A stretch of 64,000 bases of DNA, from positions 146,820 through 210,819 of the forward strand of contig SZWC01001202.1 in NCBI GenBank assembly GCA_023375785.1, given 5' to 3'. A program made the translations under genes and the position numbers. This document shows, one piece after another, positions 37,018-51,160 of the stretch. Numbering within the stretch: position 1 is the first letter of the stretch; each line of letters opens with the position of its first letter. The stretch is from Penium margaritaceum (Eukaryota; Streptophyta; Zygnematophyceae; Desmidiales; Peniaceae). The notes beneath the pieces are model-generated. The model saw nothing but the letters and a program-made list of their open reading frames with translations. It made no database searches and had not been told where the DNA came from.

Positions 37018-37578
37018 GGTCAACATTTACAACAAACAACACTGGTCACAGATAGTCAGAGGGGGCTAACAATGGTTTGGGAATACTAGCTGTGAACAAG
37101 AAAGCACAAAGACCTTCGATACGTAATGACACAGCGTGGTAACCATGTACAGTGACAAACCAAAGTAGGCATGTGTCACAAACCATGACCAAACGGATTT
37201 CACAGTGTGTGGTCAACGTTGAAAACTCATAACACGAGTCACAAATGGTCAGTGGGGGAAACCATGGGTTGGGAACACTAGTTATCAACTAGCAAGTNGG
37301 TCAACATTTACAACTCACAACACGGGTCACAGATAGTCAGAGGGGGCTAACAATGGTTTGGGAACACTAGCTGTCAACAAGAAAGCACAAAGACCTTCGA
37401 TACGTAATGACACAGCGTGGTAACCATGTACAGTGACAAACCAAAGTAGGCATGTGTCACAAACCATGACCAAACGGATTTCACAGTGTGTGGTCAACGT
37501 TGAAAACTCATAACACGAGTCAAAAATGGTTAGTGGGGGAAACCATGGATTGGGAAAACTAGTTATCAACTAGCAAGT
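37018..37578 (-). repeat. 280-bp direct repeat around a single N
   Basis: 37018-37297 and 37299-37578 are two 280-bp copies separated by one N at 37298, with about nine differences by eye. The offset of 281 is not a multiple of 191, so the HOR register is broken at the N. True tandem duplications elsewhere in the window keep the register. Confidence 0.88.
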
Positions 37579-38389
37579 CGAAATGTTTTCAACAAGTAGT
37601 GGCATGGTGTGGCTAGCGTGCACAGTGACCAACCAAAGGATGCATATGTCACTGACTATGAATGAAGAAGTCCACTATGTGTGGTCAACATTCACAACTC
37701 ATAACACGGGTCACAAATGGTCAGAGGGAGAGACAATGGTTTGGGAACCCTATGTATGGACTAGAAAGGACAAAGAACTTCAATACATAGTGGCACGGTG
37801 TGGCTACTATGCACACCAAACAACCAAACTAGGCACATGTCACTGACCATGACCAGATAATTTCAATATGGGTGGTCAACCTTGACCAACCATAACACGA
37901 GTCACAAACGGTCAGGGGAGGAAACAATGCTATGGGAATATCAGTTCTCAACTAGCAAGTACAACGACCTTCAGTCAGTAGTAGCATGGTGTGGCTACCA
38001 TGCACAATGACCGACCAAATAGGCATATGTACTACCTTTGACCAAAGAAATCCGCTGTGTGTGGTCAACGTTGACAACTCATAATACGAGCCACAAATGG
38101 TCAGAGGGGGAAACAATGGTTTGGGAACACCGAGTATCAAATAGCAAGCACAAGGAGCTTCAATACGTTGTGGCACAGTGTGGGTACCATGAACGATGAC
38201 CAACCAAAGTAGCCATATGTTACTGACCATGACCAAGTAATGGCACTATGTGTGGTAAACCTTGACAACTCATAACACGAGTCACAAATGGTCAGGGTGG
38301 AAGATAATGGTTTGTGAATACTAGTTATCGATCAGCAAGTACAAATACCTTCAATATGGAGTGGCACAGTGTGGCTACAATGCACAGTC

Positions 38390-38816
38390 ACCAACCAAAG
38401 TATGCATATGTCACTGACCATGAACAAAGAATTTCACTTCATGTGGTCAACATTTACAACTCACAACACGGGTCACAGATAGTCAGAGGGGGCTAACAAT
38501 GGTTTGGGAACACTAGCTGTCAACAAGAAAGCACAAAGACNNNNNNNNNNNNNNNNNNNNNNNNNNNNNNNNNNNNNNNNNNNNNNNNNNNNNNNNNNNN
38601 NNNNNNNNNNNNNNNNNNNNNNNNNNNNNNNNNNNNNNNNNNNNNNNNNNNNNNNNNNNNNNNNNACCAACCAAAGTATGCATATGTCACTGACCATGAA
38701 CAAAGAATTTCACTTCATGTGGTCAACATTTACAACTCACAACACGGGTCACAGATAGTCAGAGGGGGCTAACAATGGTTTGGGAACACTAGCTGTCAAC
38801 AAGAAATCACAAAGAC
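38390..38816 (-). repeat. 151-bp direct repeat around a 125-bp gap
   Basis: 38390-38540 and 38666-38816 are almost identical (one difference seen), on either side of an N run at 38541-38665. The offset of 276 is out of register with 191. Confidence 0.88.
38541..38665. other. Assembly gap, 125 N
   Basis: An N run inside a D monomer of the inverted array. The same sequence occurs on both sides, as expected when overlapping contig ends are placed side by side without merging. Confidence 0.95.
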
Positions 38817-40472
38817 CATCGATACGTAATGACACAGCGTGGTAAGCATGTACAGTGACAAACCAAAGTAGGCATGTGTCACAAACCATGACCAAGCCGA
38901 TTTCACAGTGTGTGGTCAACATTGAAAACTCATAAAACGAGTCAAAAATGGTCAGTGGGGGAAACCATGGGTTGGGAACACTAGTTATCAACTAGCAATT
39001 CGAAATGTTTTCAACAAGTAGTGGCATGGTGTGGCTAGCGTGCACAGTGACCAACCAAAGGATGCATATGTCACTGAGTATGAACGAATAAGTCCACTAT
39101 GTGTGGTCAACCTTGACAACTCATAACACGAGTCACAAATGGTCAGAGGGAGAGGCAATGGTTTGGGAACCCTGTGTACAAACTAGAAGAGACAAAGAAC
39201 TTCAATACGTTGTGGCACGGTGTGGCTCACATGCACACCAAACAACCAAACTAGGCATATGTCACTGACCATGACCAGGGAATTTAAATATGGGTGGTCA
39301 AGGTTGACCAACCATAACACGAGACAAAAACTGTCAGGGGAGGAAACAATGCTATGGGTATATCAGTTCTCAATGTGAAAGTACAACAACCTTCAGTCAG
39401 TAGTAGCACAGCGTGGCAACCATGCACAATGACCGACCAAAGTAGGCATATGTACTGCTTTTGAGCAAAGAAACCCGCTATGTGTGGTCAACATCGACAA
39501 CTCAAAATACGAGTCACAAATGGTCAGAGGGGAATATAATGGTTTGGGAACACCAAGTATCAAATAGCAAGCACAAGGAGCTTCAATACATTGTGGCACT
39601 GTGTGGATACCATGCACGATGACCAACCAAAGTAGGCAAATGTCACTGACCATGACCAAATAATGGTACTAAGTGTGGTAAACCTTGACAACTGATAACA
39701 CGAGTCACAAATGGTCGAGGTGGAATGTAATGGTTTGGCAATACTAGTTATCGACTAGCAAGTACAAATATCTTCAATATGTAGTGGCACAGTGTGGCTA
39801 CAATGCACTGTGACCAACCAAAGTATGCATATGTGACTGACCGTGAACAAAGAATTTCAATTCATGTGGTCAACATTCACAACTCACAACACGGGTCACA
39901 GATAGTATGAGGGACTAACAATGGTTTGGGAACACAGGCTGTCAACAAGAAAGCACAAAGACCTTCGATACGTAATGACACGGCGTGCTAACTATGTATA
40001 GTAACAAACCAAAGTAGGCATGTGTCACAAACCACGACCAAACGGATTTCAGAGTGTGTGCTCAACGTTGAGAACTCATAAGACGAGTCACAACAGGTCA
40101 TTAGGGGAAACCATGGGTTGGGAATGCTATTTATCAACTAGCAAGTAGAACGATTTTCAACAAGTAGTGGCACGGTGTTGCTAGCGTACATAGTGACAAA
40201 AAAAGGATGCATATGTCACTGACTATGACCGAAGAAGTCCATTATGTGTGGTCAACATTGACAACTCATAGCATGAGTCACAAATGGTCAGAGGGAAGGA
40301 CAATGGTTTGGGAACCCTATGTATGAACTAGAATGGACAAAGAACTTCAATACGTAGTGGCACAGTGTGGCTACTATGCACACCAAACAACCAAACTAGG
40401 CATATGTCACTGACCATGACCAGATAATTTCAATATGGGTGGTCAACGTTGATTAACCATAACACGATTCAC

Positions 40473-40947
40473 AAACGGTCAGGGGAGGAAACAATGCTAT
40501 GGGAATATCAGTTCTCAACTAGCATGTACAACGACCTTCAGTCAGTAGTAGCACGGTGTGGCTACCATGCACAATGACTGACCAAAGTAGGCATATGTAC
40601 TGCCTTTGACCAAAGAAATCCGCTGTGTGTGGTCAACGTTGACAACTCATAATACGAGTCACAAATGGTCAGAGGGGGAAACAATGGTTTGGGAACACCA
40701 AGTATCAAANAAACGGTCAGGGGAGGAAACAATGCTATGGGAATATCAGTTCTCAACTAGCATGTACAACGACCTTCAGTCAGTAGTAGCACGGTGTGGC
40801 TACCATGCACAATGACTGACCAAAGTAGGCATATGTACTGCCTTTGACCAAAGAAATCCGCTGTGTGTGGTCAACGTTGACAACTCATAATACGAGTCAC
40901 AAATGGTCGGAGGGGGAAACAATGGTTTGGGGACACCAAGTATCAAA
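40473..40947 (-). repeat. 237-bp direct repeat around a single N
   Basis: 40473-40709 and 40711-40947 match with two differences, separated by one N at 40710. The offset of 238 breaks the 191-bp register. The private variant 'ctagcatgtacaacgacc' is in both copies. Confidence 0.92.
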
Positions 40948-43900
40948 TAGCAAGCACAAGGAGGTTCAATACGTTGTGGCACCGTGTGGATACCATGCAC
41001 GATGACCAACAAAAGTAGGCATATGTCACTGACCATGACCAAATAATGGCACTAAGTGTGGTAAACCTTGACAACTCATAACATGAGTCACAAATGGTCA
41101 GGGTGGAAATAATGGTTTGTGAGTACTAGTTATCGACTAGCAAGTACAAATACCTTTAACATGTAGTGGCACAGTGTGGCTACAATGCACAGTGACCAAC
41201 CAAAGTGTGCATATTTCACTGATGATGAACAAAGAATTTCACTTCATGTGGTCAACATTTACAACTCACAACACGGGTCAGAGATAGTCAGAGGGGGCTA
41301 ACAATGGTTTGGGAACACTGGCTGTCAACAAGAAAGCACAAAGACCTTCGATACGTAATGACACGGCATGGTAACCATGTACACTAACAAACCAAAGTAG
41401 GCGTGTGTCGCAAACCATGACCAAACGGATTTCACAGTGTGTGGTCAACGTTGAAAACTCATAACAGGAGTCACAAATGGTTAGTGGGGGAAACCATGGG
41501 TTGGGAACACTAGTTATCAACTAGCAAGTAGAAAATTTTCAACAAGTAATGGCACGGTGTGGCTAGCTTGCACAGTGACCAACCAAAGGATGCATATGTC
41601 GCTGACTATGACCGACGAAGTCCACTCTGTGTGGTCAACATTGACAACTCAGAACACGAGTCACAAATGGTCAGAGGGAAAGACAATGGTTTGGGAACCA
41701 TATGTATCCACTAGAAAGGACAAGGAACTTCAATACGTAGTGGTACAGTGTGGCTAATATGCACACCAAACAACCAAACTAGGCATATGTCACTGACCAT
41801 GACGAGAGAATTTCAATATGGGTGGTCAACGTTGACCAACCATAACACGAGTCAAAAACGGTCAGGGGAAGAAACAATGCTTTGGGAATATCAGTTCTCA
41901 ACTAGCAAGTACAAGGACCGTCAGTCAGTAGTAGCATGGTTTGGCTACCATGCACAGCGATCGACCAAAGTAGGCATATGTACTGCCTTTGACCAAATAA
42001 ATCTGCTGTGTGTGTTCAACATTGATAACTCATAATACGGGTAACAAATGGACAGAGGGGGAAACAATGGTTTGGGAACACCAAGTATCAAAAATCAAGC
42101 ACAAGGAGCTTCAATACGTTGTGGCACGGTGTGGATACCATGCACGATGACCAACCAAGGTAAGCATATGTCACTGACCATGACCAAGTAATGGCACTAA
42201 GTGTGGTGAACCTTGACAACGTATAACACGAGTCACAAATGGTCAGGGTGGACGATAATGGTTTGTGAGTATTAGGTATTGACTAGCAAGTACAAATACC
42301 ATCAATATGTAGTGGCACAATGTGGCTACAATGCACGGTGACCAACCAAAGTATGCATACGTCACTAACCATGAACAAAGAATTTCATTTCATGTGGTCA
42401 ACACTCACAACTCATAGCACTGGTCACAGATAGTCAGAGAAGGCTAACAATGGTTTGGGAACACTAGTTGTCACCAAGAAAGCACAAAGACCTTCGATAC
42501 GTAACGACACGGCGTGGTAACCATGTACAGTGACAAACCAAAGTAGGCATGTGTGACAAACCATAACCAAACGGATTTCACAGTGTGTCGTCAACGTTGA
42601 AAACTCATAACACGAGTCACAAATGGTCAGTGGGGAAACCACGGGTTGGGAACGCTAGTTATCAACTAGCAAGTAGAAAGATTTTTAACAAGTAGTGACC
42701 AACCAAAGGATGCACACGTCACTGACTATGACCGAAGAAATCCAATATGTATTGTCATCATTGACAACTCATAACACGAGTCAAAAATGGTCAAAGGGAG
42801 AGACAATGATTCGGGAACCCTATGTATTGACTAGAAAGGACAAAGAACTTCAATACGTAGTGGCATGGTGTGGCTACTATGCACACGAAACAACCAAACT
42901 AGGCATATGTCACCGACCATGATGAAAGAATTTCAATATGGTTGGTCAACATTCACCAACCATAAGACGAGTCACAAAGGGTCAGAGGGGGAAACAATGG
43001 TCTGTGAATATCAGTTCTCAACTAGCAAGTACAGCGACCTTCAATCAGTATAAACACCGTGTGGCTACCATGCACAATGACCAACCAAAGTAGGCATAGG
43101 TACTACCTTTGACCAAAGAAATCTGCGGTGTGTAGTCAGTATTGACAACTCAAAACAGGAGTCACAAATGGTCAGAGGGGGAGTCAATGGTTTGGGAACA
43201 CCAGGTATCAGCTAGCAAGCACAATGACCTTTAGTAAGTTGTGGCACGTTGTGGATACCATGCACGATGACCAACCAAAGTAGGCATATGTCATTGACCA
43301 TGACAAAATAATGTCACTAAGTGTGGTAAAACTTGACAACTCATAACACGAGTCACAAATGGTCAGGGTGGAAGATAATGGTTTGTGAATACTAGTTATC
43401 GACTAGCAAGTACAAATACCTTCAATATGTAGTGGCACAGCGTGGGTACCATGCACATTGACCAACCAAAGTATGCATATGTCACTGACCATGACCAACG
43501 AATTTCACCTAATGTGGTCAGCGTTGACAACTCACAACACGAGTCAGTGATAGTCAAAGGGGGTAACAATGGTTTGGGAACACTATCTATCAGCTAGAAA
43601 TCACAAAGAACTTTGATACGTAGTGACACGGCATGGTAACCATGTACAGTGACAAACCAAAGTAGGCATGTGTCACAAACCATGACCAAACGGATTTCAC
43701 AGTGTGTGGTCAACGTTGAAAACTCAGAACACGAGTCAGAAATTTTCAGTGGGGGAGGCCATTGGTTGGGAACACTAGTTATCAACTACCAAGTAGAAAT
43801 ATTTTCAACAAGTAGTGGCACAGTGTGGCTAGCATGCACAGTGACCAACCAAAGGATGCATATGTCACTGACGATAACCGAAGAAGTCGACTATGTGTGG

Positions 43901-46900
43901 TCAACATTGACAACTCATAACACGAGTCACAAATGGTCAGAGGGAAGGACAATGGTTTGGGAACCCTATGTATGAACTAGAATGGACAAAGAACTTCAAT
44001 ACGTAGTGGCACAGTGTGGCTAATATGCACACCAAACAACCAAACTAGGCATATGTCACTGACCATGACCAAAGAATTTCAACATGGGTGGTCAAAGTTG
44101 ACCAACCATAACACGAGTCACAAACGGTAAGGGGAGGAAACAATGCTATGGGAATATCAGTTATCAACTAGCATGTACAATGACCTTCAGTCAGTAGTAG
44201 CATGGTGTGGCTACCATGAACATTGACCGACCAAAGCAGGCATATGTAATGCCTTTGACCAAAGAAATCCGCTGTGTGTGGTCAACGTTGACAACTCATA
44301 ATACGAGTCACACATGGTGAGAGGGGGAAACAATGGTTTGGGAATACCAAGTATCAAATAGCAAGCACACGGAGCTTCTATACGTTGTGGCACAGTGTGG
44401 ATACCATGCACGATGACCAACCAAAGTAGGCATATGTCATTTACCATGACCAAATAATGGCACTAAGTGTGGTAAACCTTGACAACTCATAACACGAGTC
44501 ACAAATGGTCAGGGTGGAAGATAATGATTTGTGAATACTAGATATCGCCTAGCAAGTACAAATACCTTCAATATGCAGTGGCACAGTGTGGCTACAATGC
44601 ACAGTGGCCAGCCAAAGTATGCATATGTCACTGACCATGAACAAAGAATTTCGGTTCATGTGGTCAACATTTACAACTCACAACACGGGTCACAGATAGT
44701 CAGAGGGGGCTAACAATGTTTTGGGAACACTAGCTGTCAACAAGAAAGCACGAAGACCTTTGATACGTAATGACACGGCGTGGTAACCATGTACACTGAC
44801 AGTCCAAAGTAGGCATGTGTCACAAACCATGACCAAACGGATTTCACAGTGTGTCGTCAACGTTGAAAACTCATAACATGTGTCACAAATGGCTATTGGG
44901 GAAACCACGGGTTTAGAACGCTAGTTATCAACCAGCAAGTAGAAACATTCTCAACAAGTAGTGGCACGGTGTGGCTAGCGTGCACAGTGATTAACCAAAG
45001 GATGCACACGTCACTGACTATGACCGAAGAAGTCCAATATGTATGGTCAACATTGACAACTCATAACACGAGTAACAAATGGTCAGAGGGTGAGTCAATG
45101 GTTTGGGAACCCTATGTATCAACTAGAAAGGACAAAGAACTTCAACAAGTAGTGGCATGGTGTGGCTATTTTTCACACCAAACAACTAAACTAGGCATAT
45201 GTCACTGACCATGACCAGATAACTTCCACATGGGTGGTCAACGTTGACCAACCAAAACCCGAGTCACAAATGGTCAGGGGAGGAAACAATGCTATGGGAA
45301 TATCAGTTCTCAACTATTAAGTACAGCGACATTCAGTCAGTTGTAGCACGGTGTGGCTACCATGCACAATGACCAACCAAAGTAGGCATATGTACTGCCT
45401 TTAACCAAAGAAATCTGCTATGTGTGGTCAACGTTGACAACTCATAATACAAGTCAGAAATTGTCAGAGGGGGAAACAATGGTTTGGGAACACCGAGTAT
45501 CAAATAGCAAGCACAAGGAGCTTCAATACGTTGTGGCACAATGTGGATACCATGCACGATGACCAACCAAAGTAGGCATGTGTCACTGACCATAACCAAA
45601 TAATGGCACTAAGTGTGGTAAACATTGACAACTCATAACACGAGTCACAAATGGTCAGGGTGGAAGATAATGATTTGTGAATACTACTTATTGACTAGCA
45701 AGTACAAATACCTTCAAAATGTAGTGGCATAGTGTGGCTACAATGCAGAATGACCAACCAAAGTATGCATATGTCACTGACCATGAACAAAGAATTTTAC
45801 TTCATGTGGTCAACATTTACAACTCACAACACGGGTCACAGATAGTTAGAGGGGGCTAACAATGGTTTGGGAACATTGCATGTCAGCAAGAAAGCACAAA
45901 GAACTTCGATACGTAATGACACAGCGTGGTAACCATGTGTGTAACAAACCAAAGTAGGCATGTGCCAAAAACCATAACCAAACGGATTTTATAGTGTGTG
46001 GTCAACGTTGAAAACTCATAACATGAGTCACAACTGATCAGTGGGGGAAACCATGGGTTGGGAACACTAGTTATCAACTAACAAGTAGAAAGATTTTCAA
46101 CAAGTAGTGGCACGGTGTGGCTAGCGTGCACAGTGACCAACCAAAGATGCATATGTCACTGACTATAACCGAAGAATTCCATTATGTGTGGTAAACATTG
46201 ACAACTCATAACACGCGTCACAAATGGTCAGAGGGAGAGACAATGGTTTGGGAAGTCTATGTATTGACTAGATAGGACAAGGAACTTCAATACGTAGTGG
46301 CACGGTGTGGCTAATATGCACACCAAACAACCAAACTAGGCATATGTCTTTGACCGTGACGAGAGAATTTTAATATGGGTGGTCAACGTTGACCAACCAT
46401 AAGACGAGTCAAAAACGGTCAGGGGAGGAAACAATGCTATGGGAATATCAGTTATCAACTAGCAAGTACAACGACCTTCAGTCAGTAGTAGCACGGTGAG
46501 GCTACCATGCACAATGAGCGACCAAAGTAGGCATATGTACTCCCTTTGACCAAAGAAATCTGCTATGTGTGGTCAACATTGACAACTCATAATACGCGTC
46601 ACAAATGGTCAGAGGGGGAAACAATGGTTTGGGAACACCAAGTATTAAAAAACAAGCACAAGGAGCTTCAATAGGTTGTGGCATGGTGTGGCTACAATGC
46701 ACAATGACCAACCAAAGTATGCATATGTCACTGACCATGAACAAAGAGTTTTACTTCATGTGGTCAACATTTACAACTCACAACACGGGTCACAGATAGT
46801 GAGAGGGGGCTAACAATGGTTTGGAAACACTGGCTGTCAACAAGAAAGTACAAAGACCTTCGATACGTAATGACACGGCGTGGTAACCATGTACCGTAAC

Positions 46901-47590
46901 AAACCAAAGTAGGCATGTGTCACAAACCATGACAAAACGGATTTCAAAGTATGTGGTCAACGTTGAAAACTCATAGCACGAGTCACAACTGGTCAGTGGG
47001 GAAACCATGCGTTAGGAACACTACATATCAAGTAGCAAGTAGAAAGATTTTCAACAAGTAGTGGCATGGTGTGGCTAGCGTGCATAGTGACCAACCAAAG
47101 GATGCTTATGTCACTGACTATGAACGCAGAGGTCCACTATGTGTGGTCAACATTGACAACTCATAACACGAGTCACAAATGGTCAGAGGGAGAGACAATG
47201 GTGTTGGAATCCTATGTATTGACTAGAAAGGACAAATAACTTCAATACGTAGCGGCACGGTGTGGCTAACATGCACACCAAATAACCAAACTAGGCATAT
47301 GTCACTGACCATGACCAGGGAATTTCAATATGGGTGGTCAACGTTGACTAACCATAACACAAGACAAAAAAACGGTCAGGGGAGGAAACAATGCTATGGG
47401 AATATCAGTTCTCAACGAGAAAGTACAACGACCTGCAGTCAGTAGTAGCACGGCGTGGCAACCATGCGCAATGACTGACCAAAGTAGGCATATGTACTGC
47501 CTTTGAGCAAAGAAACCCGCTATGAGTGGTCAACATTGACAACTCATAATACGAGTCACAAATGGTGAGAGGGGAAAACAATGGTTTGGG

Positions 47591-48130
47591 AACACCAATT
47601 ATCAACTAGCAAGCACAAGGAGCTTCAATACATTGTGGCACGGTGTGGATACCATGCACGATGACCAACCAAAGTAGGCATATGTCACTGACCATGACCA
47701 AATAATGGCACTAAGTGTGGTAAACCTTGACAACTCATAACACGAGTCACAAACGGTCAGGGGAGGAAACAATGCTATGGGAACATCAGTTCTCAACTAG
47801 CAAGTACAACGACCTTCAGTCAGTAGTAGCACGGTGAGGCTACCATGCACAATGACCGACCAAAGTAGGCATATGTCACTGACCATGAACAAAGTATTTT
47901 ACTTCATGTGGTCAACATTTACAATTCACAACACGGGTCACACATAGTTAGAGGGGGCTAACAATGGTTTGGGAACACCAATTATCAACTAGCAAGCACA
48001 AGGAGCTTCAATACATTGTGGCACGGTGTGGATACCATGCACGATGACCAACCAAAGTAGGCATATGTCACTGACCATGACCAAATAATGGCACTAAGTG
48101 TGGTAAACCTTGACAACTCATAACACGAGT
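47591..48130 (-). repeat. F monomer repeated at 383 bp with hybrid monomers between
   Basis: The string 'aacaccaattatcaactagc' begins at 47591 and at 47974, with matching sequence for about 155 bp after each. Between them lies an A monomer that changes to E text near 47875 and a D monomer that changes to F text near 47974. This looks like an unequal exchange of two monomers. Confidence 0.75.
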
Positions 48131-51100
48131 CACAAATGGTCAGGGAGGACAAAATGATTTGTGTATAAAAGTTATTGACTAGCAAGTAAAAATACCTTCA
48201 ATATGTAGTGGCACAGTGTGGCTACAATGCACAGTGACCAACCAAAGTATTCAGATGTCACTGACCATGAACAAAGAATTTCACCTCATGTGGTCAACAT
48301 TTACAACTCACAACACGAGTCACCGATAGTCAGAGGGGGTAACACTGGTTTGGGAACACTAGCTGCCAATAAGAAAGCACAAAGACCTTCAATACGTAAT
48401 GACACGACGTGGTAACAATGTACAATGACCAACCAAAGTAGGCATGTGTCACAAACTATAAGCAAACGGATTTCACAGTATGTGGTCAACGTTGAAAACT
48501 CATACCACGAGTCACAAATGGTCAGTGGGGGAGACCATGGGTTGGGAACATTAGTTATGAACCAACAATTAGAAAGATTTTCAACAAGTAGAGGCACGGT
48601 GTGGCTACCGTGCACAGTGACCAACCAAAGGATGCATGTGTCACCGACTATGACCGAAGAAGTGCACTATGTGTGGTCAACATTAACAACTCATAACATG
48701 AGTCACAAATGGTCAAAGGAAGAGACAATGGTTTTGGAACCCTGTGTATCAACTAGAAAGGACAAATAACTTCAATACGTAGTGGCACGGTATGGCTTCT
48801 ATGCACACCAAACAACCAAACTAGGCATATGTCACTGACCATGACCACATAACTTGAATATGGGTGCTCAACGTTGACCAACCATAACACGAGTCACAAA
48901 CGGTCAGGGGAGGAAACAATGCTATGGGAACATCAGTTCTCAACTAGCAAGTACAACGACCTTCAGTCAGTAGTAGCACGATGTGGCTACCATGCACAAT
49001 GACCGACCAAAGTAGGCATATGTACTGCCTTTGACCAAAGAAATCCGCTGTGTGTGGTCAACGTTGCCAACTCATAAAACGAGTCACAAATCGTCAGAGG
49101 GGGAAACAATGGTTTGGGAATATGGAGTATCAAATAGCAAGAACAGGGAGCTTCAATTCGTTGTGGCACAGTGTGGATAGCATGCACGATGACCAACCAA
49201 AGTAGGCATATGTCACTGACCATGACCAAATAATGGCACTATGTGTGGTAAACCTTGACAACTCATAACACGAGTCACAAATGCCCGGGGTGGAAGATAA
49301 TGTTTTCTGCATACTAGTTATCGACTAGCAAGTAAAAATACCTTCAATATGTAGTGGCACAGTGTGGCTAGAATGCACAGTGAACAACCAAAGTATGCAT
49401 ATGTCACTGACCATGAACAAAGAATTTCACTTCATGTGGTCAACATTTACAACTCACATGGGTGACAGATAGTCAGAGGGGGCTAACAATGGTTTGGGAA
49501 CATTAGTTGTACACAAGAAAGCACAAAGACCTTTGATACATAATGACACAGCATGGTAACCATGTAAAGTGACAAACCAAAGTAGGCATGTGTCACAAAC
49601 CATGACCAAACAGATTTAACAGTTTGTGGTCAACGTTGAAAACCCATAACACGAGTCACAAATGGTCAGTGGGGGTAACCACCGGTTGGGAATACTAGTT
49701 ATCAACTAGAAAGTTGAAATATTTTTGACAAGTAGTGGCATGGTGTGACCAACCAAAGCATGCATATGTCACTGAATATGAACGAAGAAGTCCACTATGT
49801 GTGGTCAACACTGACAACTCATAACACGAGTCACAAATGGTCAGAGGGATAGACAATGGTTTGGGAGCCCTTTGTATCGACTAGAAAGGACAAAGAACTT
49901 TAATACGTAGTAGCACGCTGTGGCTAACATGCATTCCAAACAACCAAACTAGGCATATGTGACTGACTATGACCAGGGAATTTCAATATGGGTGGTCAAC
50001 GTTGACCAACCATTACACGAGACAAAAACAGGTAGGGGAGGAAACAATGCTATTGAAAAATCAGTTATCAACAAGAAAGTACAACTACCTTCAGTCAGTA
50101 GTAGCACGGCGTGGAAACCATGCACAATGACCGACCAACGTAGGCATATGTACTGCCATTGAGCAAAGAAGCCCACTATGTGCGGTGAACATTGACAACT
50201 CATAATACGAGTCACAAATCGTCAGAGGGGAAAACAATGGTTTGAGAACACCAAGTATCAAAAAGCAAGCACAAGGAGCTTCAATGTGTTGTGGCACGGT
50301 GTTGATACCATGCAATATGACCAACCAAAGTAGGCATACATCATTGACCATGACCAAAATGGGCACTAAGTGTGGTAAACCGTGACAACTCAAAACACGA
50401 GTCACAAATGGTCAGGGTGGAATGTAATGGTTTGTGAATACTAGTTATCAACTAGCAAGTACAAATACCTTCAATATGTAGTGGTACAGTGTGGCTACAC
50501 TGCACTGTGACCAACCAAAGTATGCATATGTGTCTGACCATGAACAAAGAAATTGACTTCATGTGGTCAACATTTACAACTCATAACACGGGTCACAGAT
50601 AGTCAGAGGGGGTTAACAATTGTTTGGGAACACAGGCTGTCAACAAGAAAGCACAAAGACCTTTGATATGTAATGACACGGCGTGGTAACCATGTACAGT
50701 AACAAACCAAAGTAGGCGTGTGTCATAAACCATGACCGAAGGGATTTCACAGTGTGTGGTCAACATGGAAAACTCATAACACGAGTCATAAGTGGTCAAT
50801 GGGGGTAACCATGATTTGGGAACACTAGTTATCAACTAGCAAGTAGAAAGATTTTCAACGAATAGTAGCACGGTGTGGCTAGAGTGCACATAGACCAACC
50901 AAAGGATGCATATGTCAGCGACTATGACCGAAGAAGTCCATTAAGTGTGGTCAACAGTGACAACTCATAACACGAGTCACAAATGATCAGAGGGAAATAC
51001 AATGGGTTGGAAACCCTATGTATTGACTAGAAAGTACAAGGAACTTCAATACGTAGTGGCACGGTGTAGCTAATATGCACACCAAACAACCAAACTAGGC

Positions 51101-51132
51101 ATATGTCACTGACCATGATGAGAGAATTTCAA

Positions 51133-51160
51133 TATGGTTGGTCAACGTTGACCAACCATA
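51133..51160. repeat. Perfect 28-bp palindrome in a B monomer
   Basis: Each half reads TATGGTTGGTCAAC when read inward from its own end on its own strand; the centre is AACGTT. Most B monomers keep only the inner 14-16 bp (TGGTCAACGTTGACCA), and other classes keep only TCAACGTTGA or less. It could form a cruciform or bind a dimeric protein; there is no evidence of either here. Confidence 0.9.
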
